Positions 6,512-14,129 of a stretch of DNA of 19,491 nucleotides are shown piece by piece. The DNA comes from Saprospiraceae bacterium (GTDB taxonomy: Bacteria > Bacteroidota > Bacteroidia > Chitinophagales > Saprospiraceae), in the NCBI GenBank assembly GCA_027009605.1, contig JALVCY010000703.1, positions 1 through 19,491 of the forward strand, written 5' to 3'. Under the pieces are notes generated by a model, which was given only the letters and a program-made list of their open reading frames with translations, had not been told where the DNA came from and made no database searches. How positions within the stretch are numbered: position 1 is the first letter of the stretch; the number at the start of each line of letters is the position of its first letter. The position numbers and the translations under genes are program-made.

Positions 6512-7978
6512 CTATTTTCCTAGAAGCACCAAAGCATCTTGCAGCAGGGCATAAAACCGCTGAACAGAAGCTACTTCTACCCTTTCGTCCGGAGAATGTG
6601 CTCCGCGGATATTAGGCCCAAAAGAAATCATTTCCGTTTGGGGATATTGTTTTTTGATGATGCCGCATTCCAGACCGGCGTGGCAGGCCGAGATTTTGGG
6701 CAATTTTTTGTATTTCTTTTTATAGATTTTGGATAAAGTGGTATTGATTTTGGCATTGGGTTCGGGTGCCCAGCCGGGATAACTTCCTGTAAATGTGACC
6801 GTTGCACCGGACAACTCAAAAGCAGCTTTCACCGCATGGGCACATTCCATTTTCTCGGAATCGACCGCCCCCCTAGTCAAGCAATCTACTTGGATGTTTC
6901 CACCTTTGACAGTGACTTTGGCGACATTATTGGATGTTTGAACTAAGCCTTCAACATCCGGAGACATCCGGTAAATTCCATTCCAAGCCGCCGCTAATGA
7001 AGCTAGGAAGGCAACCTGTTGTGCCTTCTTCATGACCTTTCGCGGCTTTCTGGCCTTGACGAGTTCGATGACTAGATTAGGGTCGGTGGTTTGGTACTCG
7101 GCACGAATATCTTTAGTGATTTCTTCGAGTACTTGCGCAAATTTATCTTTTTTGGATGTTGGGAATGCAATGGTTGCGAAGGCTTCTCTAGGAATCGCAT
7201 TTCGCAAGCTGCCCCCTTCAAAAGTGCTCATTCTGACTTTTACCGACTCGTCTAAGCTTCTAATGATTCTACCCAAGATTTTATTGGCATTCCCGCGCCC
7301 CAAATGAATGTCCATTCCGGAGTGCCCGCCTTTCAGCCCTTTGACCACCAATTTATAAGTAGTCCATTTGGTTTTTGCCGAAAGGCTCTGCTCCGAATAA
7401 GTATTGGAAATATTTACATCTACGCCACCGGCGCAACCAATGGTCATTTCGTCTTCATCTTCGGAGTCCAAATTAAGTAAAATCTTACCATCCAACAGCC
7501 CAGGTTGCAAGGCAAAAGCTCCGGTCATACCCGTCTCTTCATCGATGGTAAACAAGGCTTCAATGGCCGGATATTTTTTCTTTTTTTCCGCAAGGACGGC
7601 CATAATCGCTGCGACTCCGATACCGTTATCCGCTCCTAGTGTCGTTCCTTTGGCTTTGACCCAACCATCTTTATCGACATACATTTGGATGCCCATCGTG
7701 TTAAAATCAAAGTCCGTATCGTTATTTTTTTGAGCTACCATATCCAAATGCCCTTGCAAAATAATAGGGCTCGCCTTTTCCAAACCTTTGGCAGCCGGCT
7801 TTTTGATGATGACATTACCCACTTCGTCAGTATAAGTCTCTAAACCCAAATCTTCCCCGAATTTTTGGATAAACTCAACGGCTTTATGCTCCTTTTTAGA
7901 AGGTCTAGGGTGACTATTCAAATCTGCAAAATACCCCCAAAGGGCTTTGGGTTCTAGGTTTCTAACTGCTTTACTCAT
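6512..7978 (-). CDS. pepD: Aminoacyl-histidine dipeptidase (peptidase D, M20C)
   Basis: The product is a cytosolic zinc peptidase that splits dipeptides such as Xaa-His. At 488 residues it has the usual PepD length. Metal-site residues are visible: QGHLDM (His77, catalytic Asp79), GADNGIG (bridging Asp117), DEETG (catalytic Glu147 and metal-binding Glu148), LDSEDEDE (Asp171), and a C-terminal GAHSPDE (His near 461). The lid-domain GGHSGMDIH is also present. It begins 12 bp after the SLBB export gene stop, so the two probably share a transcript. There is no obvious metabolic link, and this may be simple read-through pairing. Confidence 0.95.
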   Translation of the reverse strand: MSKAVRNLEPKALWGYFADLNSHPRPSKKEHKAVEFIQKFGEDLGLETYTDEVGNVIIKKPAAKGLEKASPIILQGHLDMVAQKNNDTDFDFNTMGIQMYVDKDGWVKAKGTTLGADNGIGVAAIMAVLAEKKKKYPAIEALFTIDEETGMTGAFALQPGLLDGKILLNLDSEDEDEMTIGCAGGVDVNISNTYSEQSLSAKTKWTTYKLVVKGLKGGHSGMDIHLGRGNANKILGRIIRSLDESVKVRMSTFEGGSLRNAIPREAFATIAFPTSKKDKFAQVLEEITKDIRAEYQTTDPNLVIELVKARKPRKVMKKAQQVAFLASLAAAWNGIYRMSPDVEGLVQTSNNVAKVTVKGGNIQVDCLTRGAVDSEKMECAHAVKAAFELSGATVTFTGSYPGWAPEPNAKINTTLSKIYKKKYKKLPKISACHAGLECGIIKKQYPQTEMISFGPNIRGAHSPDERVEVASVQRFYALLQDALVLLGK

Positions 7979-7990
7979 TTGGTTTTGGCT

Positions 7991-10732
7991 TTAATTAATT
8001 CTTTGAACTAAGAGCAATAAGGTGATGATGGTCGTCGCTTGCGCAATAGTATCGCCGAGCAACTTGCCCCAATCGACCGGTTCTTTTTCTTCTTCTTTTT
8101 TCTTCTCTGTTTTGGCCTGTGCACCCACATAGATGGTAGCTCCTTTTTTCACTTTCGGATAGATGTTAAAAACTAAGAAGTTCTTCGTTTCCTTTAATTG
8201 GCCATTAGGATAGCGAACAGTGATTAGTCGTTTTTTTCCGTATTTACTCGTGCCACCGGCATATTCATCGACGTAAAAATTGGCTCGACGTCCCGGGTGG
8301 AATGGGACATTAATTCGATTATTGGGTCCGATTACATCCTTATTATAAAGCTCACCGACCTTGGTTGCTCCTTGCACGCTCACAAAATCCTGCATTTTGG
8401 GGATATTGATGACATCGCCTTCTGTGAGCACCATGTTAAACTTAGAATTCTTATTTTTAAAGACTTCATCCAAACGCAAAATAACATAGCCCACACCATC
8501 TTGCTTACGATACAAGGTTGCCCCCGCCAAAAAAGCTTCATCCGTCGGGCCGCCGGCCTTGGTCAACATTTCCAACAGCTTTTCATTGTCTTTAGTGATG
8601 GCATAAGTCCCGGGATAAACCACTTCACCGGAAATGGTCACATTTTTCTGAAACTCAAAATCAGGCAACAATCTCACCCGTACTTGGTCATAGGGCATCA
8701 AAATCACATCTTCTCCTTCGACCAAGCCATCTTCTCCGATGGTGACATCTACCTTCCTTGTTTTGATGGGGGTTTCGCTAAAGTCGATACGGTAGATTTC
8801 CACCCGGTGTTTGTCTGCATTTTGGCGCAAGCCACCGGACATCAACAACAGCTTATTCATGGTCAAGGAAATATCATAAGGATAATCCCCCGGCTTGCGA
8901 ACGCCCCCCGAAATCATCACATTGGCATCATCCAAATAGGTGTCATTATTGGGGATAAACAAGCGGTCAAACGGCTCTAAAACCAAATTAGCTGACGAAT
9001 TAGGATGCGCCACAGCTTCTTTGACATCCACTAAAATATATTCAATGTCCTTACTATTTTCTTCTTTCTTGCGATAAATAAAACCAAAATCCGTCGCTTT
9101 TGGCGCAAGCCCATTAGCCATCTGAACTAAGTCTTCAACCTTCAAATCCTTACTCCGGTCATAAGGCATTTTCAGGGGGCGTCTGACCGAGCCGGAAATA
9201 GAAACGACTGCTTTATCCACAAATTGACTTTGCGCATAGATGATTAATTTATCCATGGGCATCAGCAAAATATTTTCGGGAGAAGCATGGTTTTCTAAGG
9301 CTTTCGCCAAATCAATCCGCTTAAATTGATAAGTCCCATCATTATTTTTTCTTTGCAGAAAAGCCAAATCGGTCTTAGAAGTCTTTAAGAGCTTTCCTTT
9401 GGTCACCAAATCAGCGACTTTCCACCCTGTTTCTATTTCATACTCACCGGGCAAGGCCACTTCTCCGGTTATTTCCACAAAATTTTCATAACGCTGTGGG
9501 ATAGAAAAAACCCGGACAACATCTCCATTCAGTAAGCTATAATTTTTGGCTTTTGCAAAATCCAAATCTATCAACTTCTCTTCTTGCCCTTGAAAGCGTT
9601 TGATTTGAATTTTACTGTTGTAGGCATTGGCTTTGAATCCACCGGCATATTTGATTAAATCGTTCAAATTTTCATCACCGGTCAATTCATATCGAAAAGG
9701 ACGAATAATAGCACCGGAAATAGAGACCACCTTCTTACTAATCGGAATATGAATATAATCCCCATCTTGAAGATAGGCATTTTGAGCAATCCCGGGATTG
9801 GCCAAATAGTCATAAACATCCAACTTAACCGGAGCTTTACCCGGCCGAATCAAGGTAATGTCCCGTACAGACCCAATATCCGACGGCCCGCCGGATGCAA
9901 CGAGTGCATTAAAAGCCGTATTAATGGCCGGTAGCGTATAACTTCCCGGATGGATGGCTTCGCCCGTAATATTTACCGTAATCGTCCGCGAATAATTCAG
10001 ATTAACAGCAAATTCATCCGGTCTAAAATTATAATATTTGGAGAAAGCCCGTCGCAATAGTTTTTTGGCATTGCCCAAGGTTATTCCCTTGACAAAGATA
10101 GGTGCCATCTTATCCGGCTTGATATAGCCTTCCGTATTGACTTCGTAAGATTTGGACAATTCCGAATACCCCCAAATGCTGATATTCACAATATCTTTGG
10201 GCCCCAACTCGTATGTCTCCGGTGCACGCACATCGGTCGCTTGGTTATAGACTTTGATGCTTTTGTTGCGGAAGACATCGTGTCCGTAAATATTGGTAGG
10301 TGGGGCGTTGGTATTTTTTTCTTCTAAAATTTCTTCACTGATGGCTTCATCAACCGTTTTACCACTTTCCACGGCTTTCTGCACATCTTTGGCGGCATCG
10401 GAGGAGAGTTTTTGGACTTCATCCGCCACTTGTTTTTGGACGACTGCTTTTTCTTTTTTCGCATCTGCAGCTTTGACCTTGGCCATGGCCTTCTTCTCGG
10501 CTTCCAACTCGGCCATAGCTTCCCGGATGGTGGCTTCCATGGCCGGTAATTCTTCGGGTTTGACATTATCAATATCAATCCCTTTTTCGAGTAATTTAGC
10601 CCGCATTTCTTCTTCCGAAATGCCGCGTTTGGCTAATTCCGCTTGAGCCATAGCCGGTGTTTGGGCATATACATTTGGGGCAACCCCCAACAGAACAATG
10701 ATTAAAAACAGCTTAAAAAGTTTACTTAACAT
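7991..10732 (-). CDS. Polysaccharide export protein with multiple SLBB domains (Wza-like family)
   Basis: This is a 913-residue exported protein. I chose ATG 10732 (MLSKLFKLFLIIVLLGVA...VYAQ) because it begins the signal peptide directly; an in-frame TTG at 10765 would add 11 residues before it. After an N-terminal segment with RGISEEEMRAKLLEKG, and a lysine/alanine-rich, probably helical stretch (~70-125), comes a Poly_export domain (~160-245: YELGPKDIVNISIWG). About six SLBB repeats follow, each opening with a V.I.G-type strand such as VNITGEAIHPGSY, VEITGEVALPGEY or VTISGEVVYPGTY. The protein ends in a hydrophobic segment (~TIITLLLLVQ). Family knowledge implies a periplasmic/outer-membrane channel for polysaccharide. 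No chain-length kinase (Wzc), flippase or glycosyltransferase is in the window. Upstream are uxs and rfbB, separated by terminator-like hairpins. Confidence 0.92.
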   Translation of the reverse strand: MLSKLFKLFLIIVLLGVAPNVYAQTPAMAQAELAKRGISEEEMRAKLLEKGIDIDNVKPEELPAMEATIREAMAELEAEKKAMAKVKAADAKKEKAVVQKQVADEVQKLSSDAAKDVQKAVESGKTVDEAISEEILEEKNTNAPPTNIYGHDVFRNKSIKVYNQATDVRAPETYELGPKDIVNISIWGYSELSKSYEVNTEGYIKPDKMAPIFVKGITLGNAKKLLRRAFSKYYNFRPDEFAVNLNYSRTITVNITGEAIHPGSYTLPAINTAFNALVASGGPSDIGSVRDITLIRPGKAPVKLDVYDYLANPGIAQNAYLQDGDYIHIPISKKVVSISGAIIRPFRYELTGDENLNDLIKYAGGFKANAYNSKIQIKRFQGQEEKLIDLDFAKAKNYSLLNGDVVRVFSIPQRYENFVEITGEVALPGEYEIETGWKVADLVTKGKLLKTSKTDLAFLQRKNNDGTYQFKRIDLAKALENHASPENILLMPMDKLIIYAQSQFVDKAVVSISGSVRRPLKMPYDRSKDLKVEDLVQMANGLAPKATDFGFIYRKKEENSKDIEYILVDVKEAVAHPNSSANLVLEPFDRLFIPNNDTYLDDANVMISGGVRKPGDYPYDISLTMNKLLLMSGGLRQNADKHRVEIYRIDFSETPIKTRKVDVTIGEDGLVEGEDVILMPYDQVRVRLLPDFEFQKNVTISGEVVYPGTYAITKDNEKLLEMLTKAGGPTDEAFLAGATLYRKQDGVGYVILRLDEVFKNKNSKFNMVLTEGDVINIPKMQDFVSVQGATKVGELYNKDVIGPNNRINVPFHPGRRANFYVDEYAGGTSKYGKKRLITVRYPNGQLKETKNFLVFNIYPKVKKGATIYVGAQAKTEKKKEEEKEPVDWGKLLGDTIAQATTIITLLLLVQRIN

Positions 10733-10767
10733 TGAGGCAAGTTTATGTGTCCTAACAAAAAGCAACG

Positions 10768-10800
10768 AAAAAACAAGAGCCCAAGAATCATGGGGCTCTT
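10768..10800 (-). terminator. Rho-independent terminator/attenuator between rfbB and the SLBB gene
   Basis: On the minus strand an 8-bp stem (AAGAGCCC / GGGCTCTT, 10793-10800 with 10775-10782) is followed by GTTTTTTCG. This should end transcripts from rfbB. It lies only 35 bp before the SLBB start codon, leaving little room for a separate promoter, so partial read-through or attenuation is likely. Confidence 0.7.
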
Positions 10801-10831
10801 TTCATTGCGGCCGTAAGGTAAAAAAACGAGT

Positions 10832-10869
10832 ATTCGGCAGGAAGTACATAAAAATACCTCCTACCGAAT
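10832..10869 (-). terminator. Second hairpin in the rfbB 3' region
   Basis: Arms 10832-10846 (ATTCGGCAGGAAGTA) and 10855-10869 pair at 13 of 15 positions around an 8-base loop. On the minus strand the stem is followed a few bases later by a run of seven Ts. Together with the hairpin at 10768-10800 it makes a tandem terminator-like arrangement behind rfbB. Confidence 0.5.
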
Positions 10870-10904
10870 AGCAAGTGTAAAAGTATAAAAATCTCGACAA
10901 ATAG

Positions 10905-11960
10905 TTATTCGTCGTATTGTTTTTTATAGTAATCCTGATAAGCGCCGGTGGTCACATTGTCCATCCATTCGACGTTATTCAGGTACCATTTTGCGGTTTT
11001 GATAAGTCCTTCCGGAAATTTCACCGAAGGTCCCCAGCCTAGTTCATTCTTTAATTTACTGGCATCAATGGCGTATCGCTTGTCGTGTCCCGGTCTATCT
11101 TTTACGAAAGTAATCAATTTCTTGGAAGCGCCTTTCTCCCGCCCCAATTCTTCGTCCATGATGTCACAAAGCAAATAAATCAGGTCAATATTAGTCCACT
11201 CATTATTACCGCCTATGTTATAGGTCTCCCCGGATACGCCTTTGTGGAAAATCACATCAATCGCATTGGCATGGTCTTCTACCCACAACCAATCCCTGGT
11301 ATATTTTCCATCGCCATAAACAGGCAACGCCTTGTTATGTTTGATATTATTGATAAAAAGTGGCAATAATTTTTCAGGAAACTGATAGGGGCCGTAATTA
11401 TTAGAACAATTGGACAAGACTACAGGCATCCCATAAGTATGATAATAAGCTCTTACAAAGTGGTCACTACTCGCCTTGGACGCAGAATACGGTGAGCGCG
11501 GGTCATAAGGTGTCGTCTCCTTAAATAACCCGGTGGCTCCTAAAGTGCCATAGACTTCGTCCGTTGACACGTGATAAAAGAGCTTGCCGTCAAAATCCTG
11601 CCAATAGTTTTTGGCGGCATTGAGCAAGACGACCGTACCGATGACATTGGTTTCCACAAAAGCCATCGGATTGGAAATGGAGCGATCCACATGCGATTCC
11701 GCCGCCAAATGAATGACGCTATCGACATCATATTTGGCTAAAACCGCTTGCACTTCACCGGAATCAGTAATATCCACCCGCTCGAAAGCATAATTGGGCT
11801 TGTTTTCTACGTCCTTTAGGTTCTCCAAATTACCGGCATAGGTCAAAGCATCCAAATTGATAATCCGATAATCCGGATACTTGTTGACCATCAAACGAAC
11901 CAAATGGGAGCCGATAAAACCGGCTCCCCCTGTAATCAATATATTTTTCTGAAAAGACAT
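10905..11960 (-). CDS. rfbB: dTDP-glucose 4,6-dehydratase
   Basis: The product converts dTDP-glucose to dTDP-4-keto-6-deoxyglucose, the branch point for rhamnose and other deoxysugars. It is a 351-residue extended short-chain dehydrogenase. The NAD-binding GGAGFIGSH is at residues 11-19, the active-site STDEVYG gives Thr133-Asp134-Glu135, and the YSASK motif gives Tyr158 and Lys162. SHVDRSI and NCSNNYGPYQFPEKL are family hallmarks. It starts 1 bp after the UXS-like gene stops, so the two are very likely translationally coupled. The remaining rml genes (A, C, D) are not in the window, so the end sugar is unknown. Confidence 0.96.
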   Translation of the reverse strand: MSFQKNILITGGAGFIGSHLVRLMVNKYPDYRIINLDALTYAGNLENLKDVENKPNYAFERVDITDSGEVQAVLAKYDVDSVIHLAAESHVDRSISNPMAFVETNVIGTVVLLNAAKNYWQDFDGKLFYHVSTDEVYGTLGATGLFKETTPYDPRSPYSASKASSDHFVRAYYHTYGMPVVLSNCSNNYGPYQFPEKLLPLFINNIKHNKALPVYGDGKYTRDWLWVEDHANAIDVIFHKGVSGETYNIGGNNEWTNIDLIYLLCDIMDEELGREKGASKKLITFVKDRPGHDKRYAIDASKLKNELGWGPSVKFPEGLIKTAKWYLNNVEWMDNVTTGAYQDYYKKQYDE

Positions 11961-11961
11961 C

Positions 11962-12906
11962 TTAATCTACTTTTACGACTTTTTTGAAATACTCATAAGT
12001 TTTGCGCAAGCCTTCGGCTCTAGGCACTCTAGGCTCCCAATCCAATACTTTTTTGGCTAAGCTGATGTCCGGTCTTCTCCGCTTGGGATCATCTTCCGGA
12101 AGGGGTTTATAGACCTTATGCGCCTTGGGATTGCCTACGATCTCTAAGATTTCGTCGGCGAAAGTATTCATCGTAATTTCAGAAGTATTACCCAAATTGA
12201 CCGGTAAATCATAATCACTCAACAACAAACGGTAAATCCCTTCCACCAAGTCATCGACATAGCAGAAAGAACGCGTTTGGGTGCCATCTCCAAAGATAGT
12301 CAATCCTTCTCCGCGAATCGCTTGCGAGAAAAAAGCCGGCAATACGCGCCCGTCATTGACTGCCATTCTAGGGCCGTAAGTGTTAAAGATACGGACAATC
12401 CGTGTTTCTAAGCCATGAAAAGTATGGTAAGCCATGGTAATCGCTTCTTGAAAACGCTTGGCTTCATCATACACCCCGCGCGGACCGATGGGATTTACAT
12501 TTCCCCAATAATCTTCTGTTTGCGGGTGTACCAAAGGGTCGCCATAAACTTCAGAAGTAGAAGCAATCATAAATCTCGCACCCTTAGCTTTCGCCAAACC
12601 TAAAAGATTGTGCGTACCCAAAGACCCTACCTTCATAGTTTGGATAGGCATTTTCAGGTATTCGATGGGGCTGGCCGGAGACGCAAAGTGCAAGATATAA
12701 TCCAGTTTGCCCGGCACATGCACAAATTTAGACACATCATGAAAATAGAACTCAAAATGCTTTTCAGGCATCAAATGAGCAATATTATCCATACTTCCGG
12801 TAATCAAATTATCCATTCCGATGACGTGATACCCTTCTTTCATGAAGCGGTCGCTCAAATGCGAACCCAAAAATCCGGCTGCACCGGTGATAAGAACTCT
12901 TTTCAT
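11962..12906 (-). CDS. uxs: UDP-glucuronate decarboxylase (UDP-xylose synthase)
   Basis: The product most likely decarboxylates UDP-glucuronate to UDP-xylose using bound NAD. It is a 314-residue extended SDR. It has GAAGFLGSH (8-16), HFASPASP (73-80), STSEVYGDP (116-124) and GPRGVYDEAKR (141-151, with Tyr146 and Lys150). The 'ASPASP' and 'GPR..YDEAKR' signatures separate UXS from UDP-glucose 4-epimerases and dTDP-glucose dehydratases. It is the first gene of the uxs-rfbB pair. The gene is preceded by a long palindrome-rich region, with a promoter-like box about 350 bp upstream of its ATG. Confidence 0.9.
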   Translation of the reverse strand: MKRVLITGAAGFLGSHLSDRFMKEGYHVIGMDNLITGSMDNIAHLMPEKHFEFYFHDVSKFVHVPGKLDYILHFASPASPIEYLKMPIQTMKVGSLGTHNLLGLAKAKGARFMIASTSEVYGDPLVHPQTEDYWGNVNPIGPRGVYDEAKRFQEAITMAYHTFHGLETRIVRIFNTYGPRMAVNDGRVLPAFFSQAIRGEGLTIFGDGTQTRSFCYVDDLVEGIYRLLLSDYDLPVNLGNTSEITMNTFADEILEIVGNPKAHKVYKPLPEDDPKRRRPDISLAKKVLDWEPRVPRAEGLRKTYEYFKKVVKVD

Positions 12907-12922
12907 TGTTGTAATTTTTTTT

Positions 12923-13084
12923 AAAACTGTTTAGGCACCCGCTATTTTGGTCAAAAAATGCCCTTTTTGCGCCTGTTTTTGCTAAAATTTTCTCACGTAG
13001 GGACGCACGGTCGTGCGTCCCTACGTCAACATACACAAAAATGCCTATTTTTTGCCTTAAAAATAGGAGTACCTAAACAGTTAC
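12923..13084. mobile_element. MITE-like 162-bp element with inverted ends in the uxs upstream region
   Basis: The ends AAAACTGTTTAGG (12923-12935) and CCTAAACAGTTAC (13072-13084) are inverted repeats matching at 11 of 13 positions. Weaker pairing continues inward for roughly 50 bp per arm and meets a perfect central palindrome (12995-13026). Eight Ts flank each side (12915-12922 and 13085-13092), which could be an 8-bp target duplication but is also low-complexity. There is no coding capacity. Ends starting GTAA and 8-bp duplications would fit IS66-type transposition, but that is only a resemblance. Confidence 0.65.
12995..13026. repeat. Perfect 15-bp-arm palindrome, GTAGGGACGCACG family
   Basis: Arms ACGTAGGGACGCACG and CGTGCGTCCCTACGT flank a 2-bp centre. 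A half-degraded relative lies at 4050-4066. It sits in the middle of the MITE-like element and would form a very stable hairpin in DNA or RNA. Confidence 0.9.
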
Positions 13085-13130
13085 TTTTTTTTACCATTCA
13101 GCCCCGCTAATTTTTGTTAGAAAATGGGAA

Positions 13131-13143
13131 CCTAAACAGTTAC
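13131..13143. repeat. Third copy of the CCTAAACAGTTAC end sequence
   Basis: This copy has the same orientation as the one at 13072-13084 and is likewise followed by a T-rich run. The ~40 bp on its left resemble one arm of the neighbouring element (12923-13084), so it looks like a leftover arm or the end of a second, decayed copy. Confidence 0.65.
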
Positions 13144-13258
13144 ATTTTTTTAGATTTTGGCAATAAATAGGGCTGTTTATTCATGGGATTTTACGAAAGT
13201 GCCGGGATAAAAGTTCTAACAAATTGACTTTCAAGCTCCCAACGTCAAAAATCCGGTG

Positions 13259-13266
13259 CAAAGGTA
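13259..13266 (-). promoter_or_regulatory. Bacteroidota -7 box (TACCTTTG) for the uxs-rfbB operon
   Basis: The minus strand reads TACCTTTGCACC, the same -7 box as at 1411 and 1579. No -33 TTG is seen at standard spacing. If used, the uxs transcript would have a leader of about 345 nt containing the whole MITE-like element. I see no gene between 12907 and 13458. Confidence 0.4.
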
Positions 13267-13558
13267 ATGGAATTGGGAAAAAGATGCTTGAGTTTCAGTA
13301 TTCTCTAACACCACTGAAGTCAAGCTCCCATATTTTACGAAATTTACTACAATAACAACAAACTTAACCCATAACAATTTACTCCCCAATCACCTAGGAC
13401 ACTCACCTGTACGAAGACAACAAAATAGCCTGCTAAAAGCTAAAACATAATACACAAAAATGCGTACCCAAACGAAAGCCCGGACACTCGAGCACCACAC
13501 AAACTTACCCAAAGAAGGCTGCTACTCTTTAGCAAAAGACCAAAATCAAATTAAGAAA

Positions 13559-14023
13559 ATGAAAAAGATATTCTTCCTGCTCCCAGCCGCCCAAGCCTTA
13601 ACCGCCCAAACCCGTTGGTACATCAACCAAGAAGCCGAATCAGATAGTAACAACAGCCAAAGCCCAAGCGCTCCTTTTCGATTGGTCAACAAAGCGATCA
13701 AGGTAGCCGATGACTATACGGGATTGACACGGGACAACCAACCGGATTTAGGTGCGCTTGAATATTTTGCTCCGGATGCGATTATGGATGCGCTTGCGCA
13801 AAAAATAGAATGCTACCCCAATCCATTTTCGGACGTCATTCATTATACAAATCCATCGTTTGCGAAAGCAGACACCCATATAATTAGTATTTCGGGTCAA
13901 AATTTTGACGGGATGGTTTATTGGGCTTCCGCCAAATATAACGCCATTGATACCCATCTTTTGCCGAAAGGCATTTACATCTTGACACTCCAAAACCAAG
14001 CAAGCTTACAGGTCAAAGACTAA
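13559..14023 (+). CDS. Short T9SS-sorted protein, probably an internally deleted beta-helix adhesin
   Basis: I chose ATG 13559 because MKKIFFLLPAAQALTAQ looks like a signal peptide; the frame is open from ATG 13460, but that start would bury it. The mature part begins RWYINQEAESDSNNSQSPSAPF and LVNKAIKVAD, like the opening of right-handed beta-helix surface proteins (W-x-N-...-SAPF...A...A). It then jumps to DYTGLTRDNQPDLGALEY, like the closing 'R-x-DxGAxEY' segment of the same proteins. The repeats expected in between are absent. The C-terminus (KIECYPNPFSDVIHYTN...LPKGIYILTLQ) is a T9SS type A sorting domain that stops a few residues short. About 154 residues remain. It may be a pseudogene or a functional mini-protein. 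Confidence 0.6.
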   Translation: MKKIFFLLPAAQALTAQTRWYINQEAESDSNNSQSPSAPFRLVNKAIKVADDYTGLTRDNQPDLGALEYFAPDAIMDALAQKIECYPNPFSDVIHYTNPSFAKADTHIISISGQNFDGMVYWASAKYNAIDTHLLPKGIYILTLQNQASLQVKD

Positions 14024-14129
14024 TTGAGAAAACATGATTTTACAACAATTCACCAGAAATATTTGGACAGCTTCTGTCCCATTGATTCCGGCTGAATGAT
14101 TGCTTTACACTTACACAAAAATTTAAAAC

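Noticed and set aside
8297..8980. Plus-strand open frame of 227 codons inside the SLBB gene region
   Set aside because: It is the reverse complement of a well-supported SLBB coding region.
12809..13036. 75-codon minus-strand frame overlapping the uxs start
   Set aside because: It runs through the palindrome and then into uxs in the wrong frame; the product resembles nothing.
13460..13558. Upstream ATG start for the short T9SS gene
   Set aside because: It would add 33 polar residues before the signal peptide; ATG 13559 fits an exported protein better.
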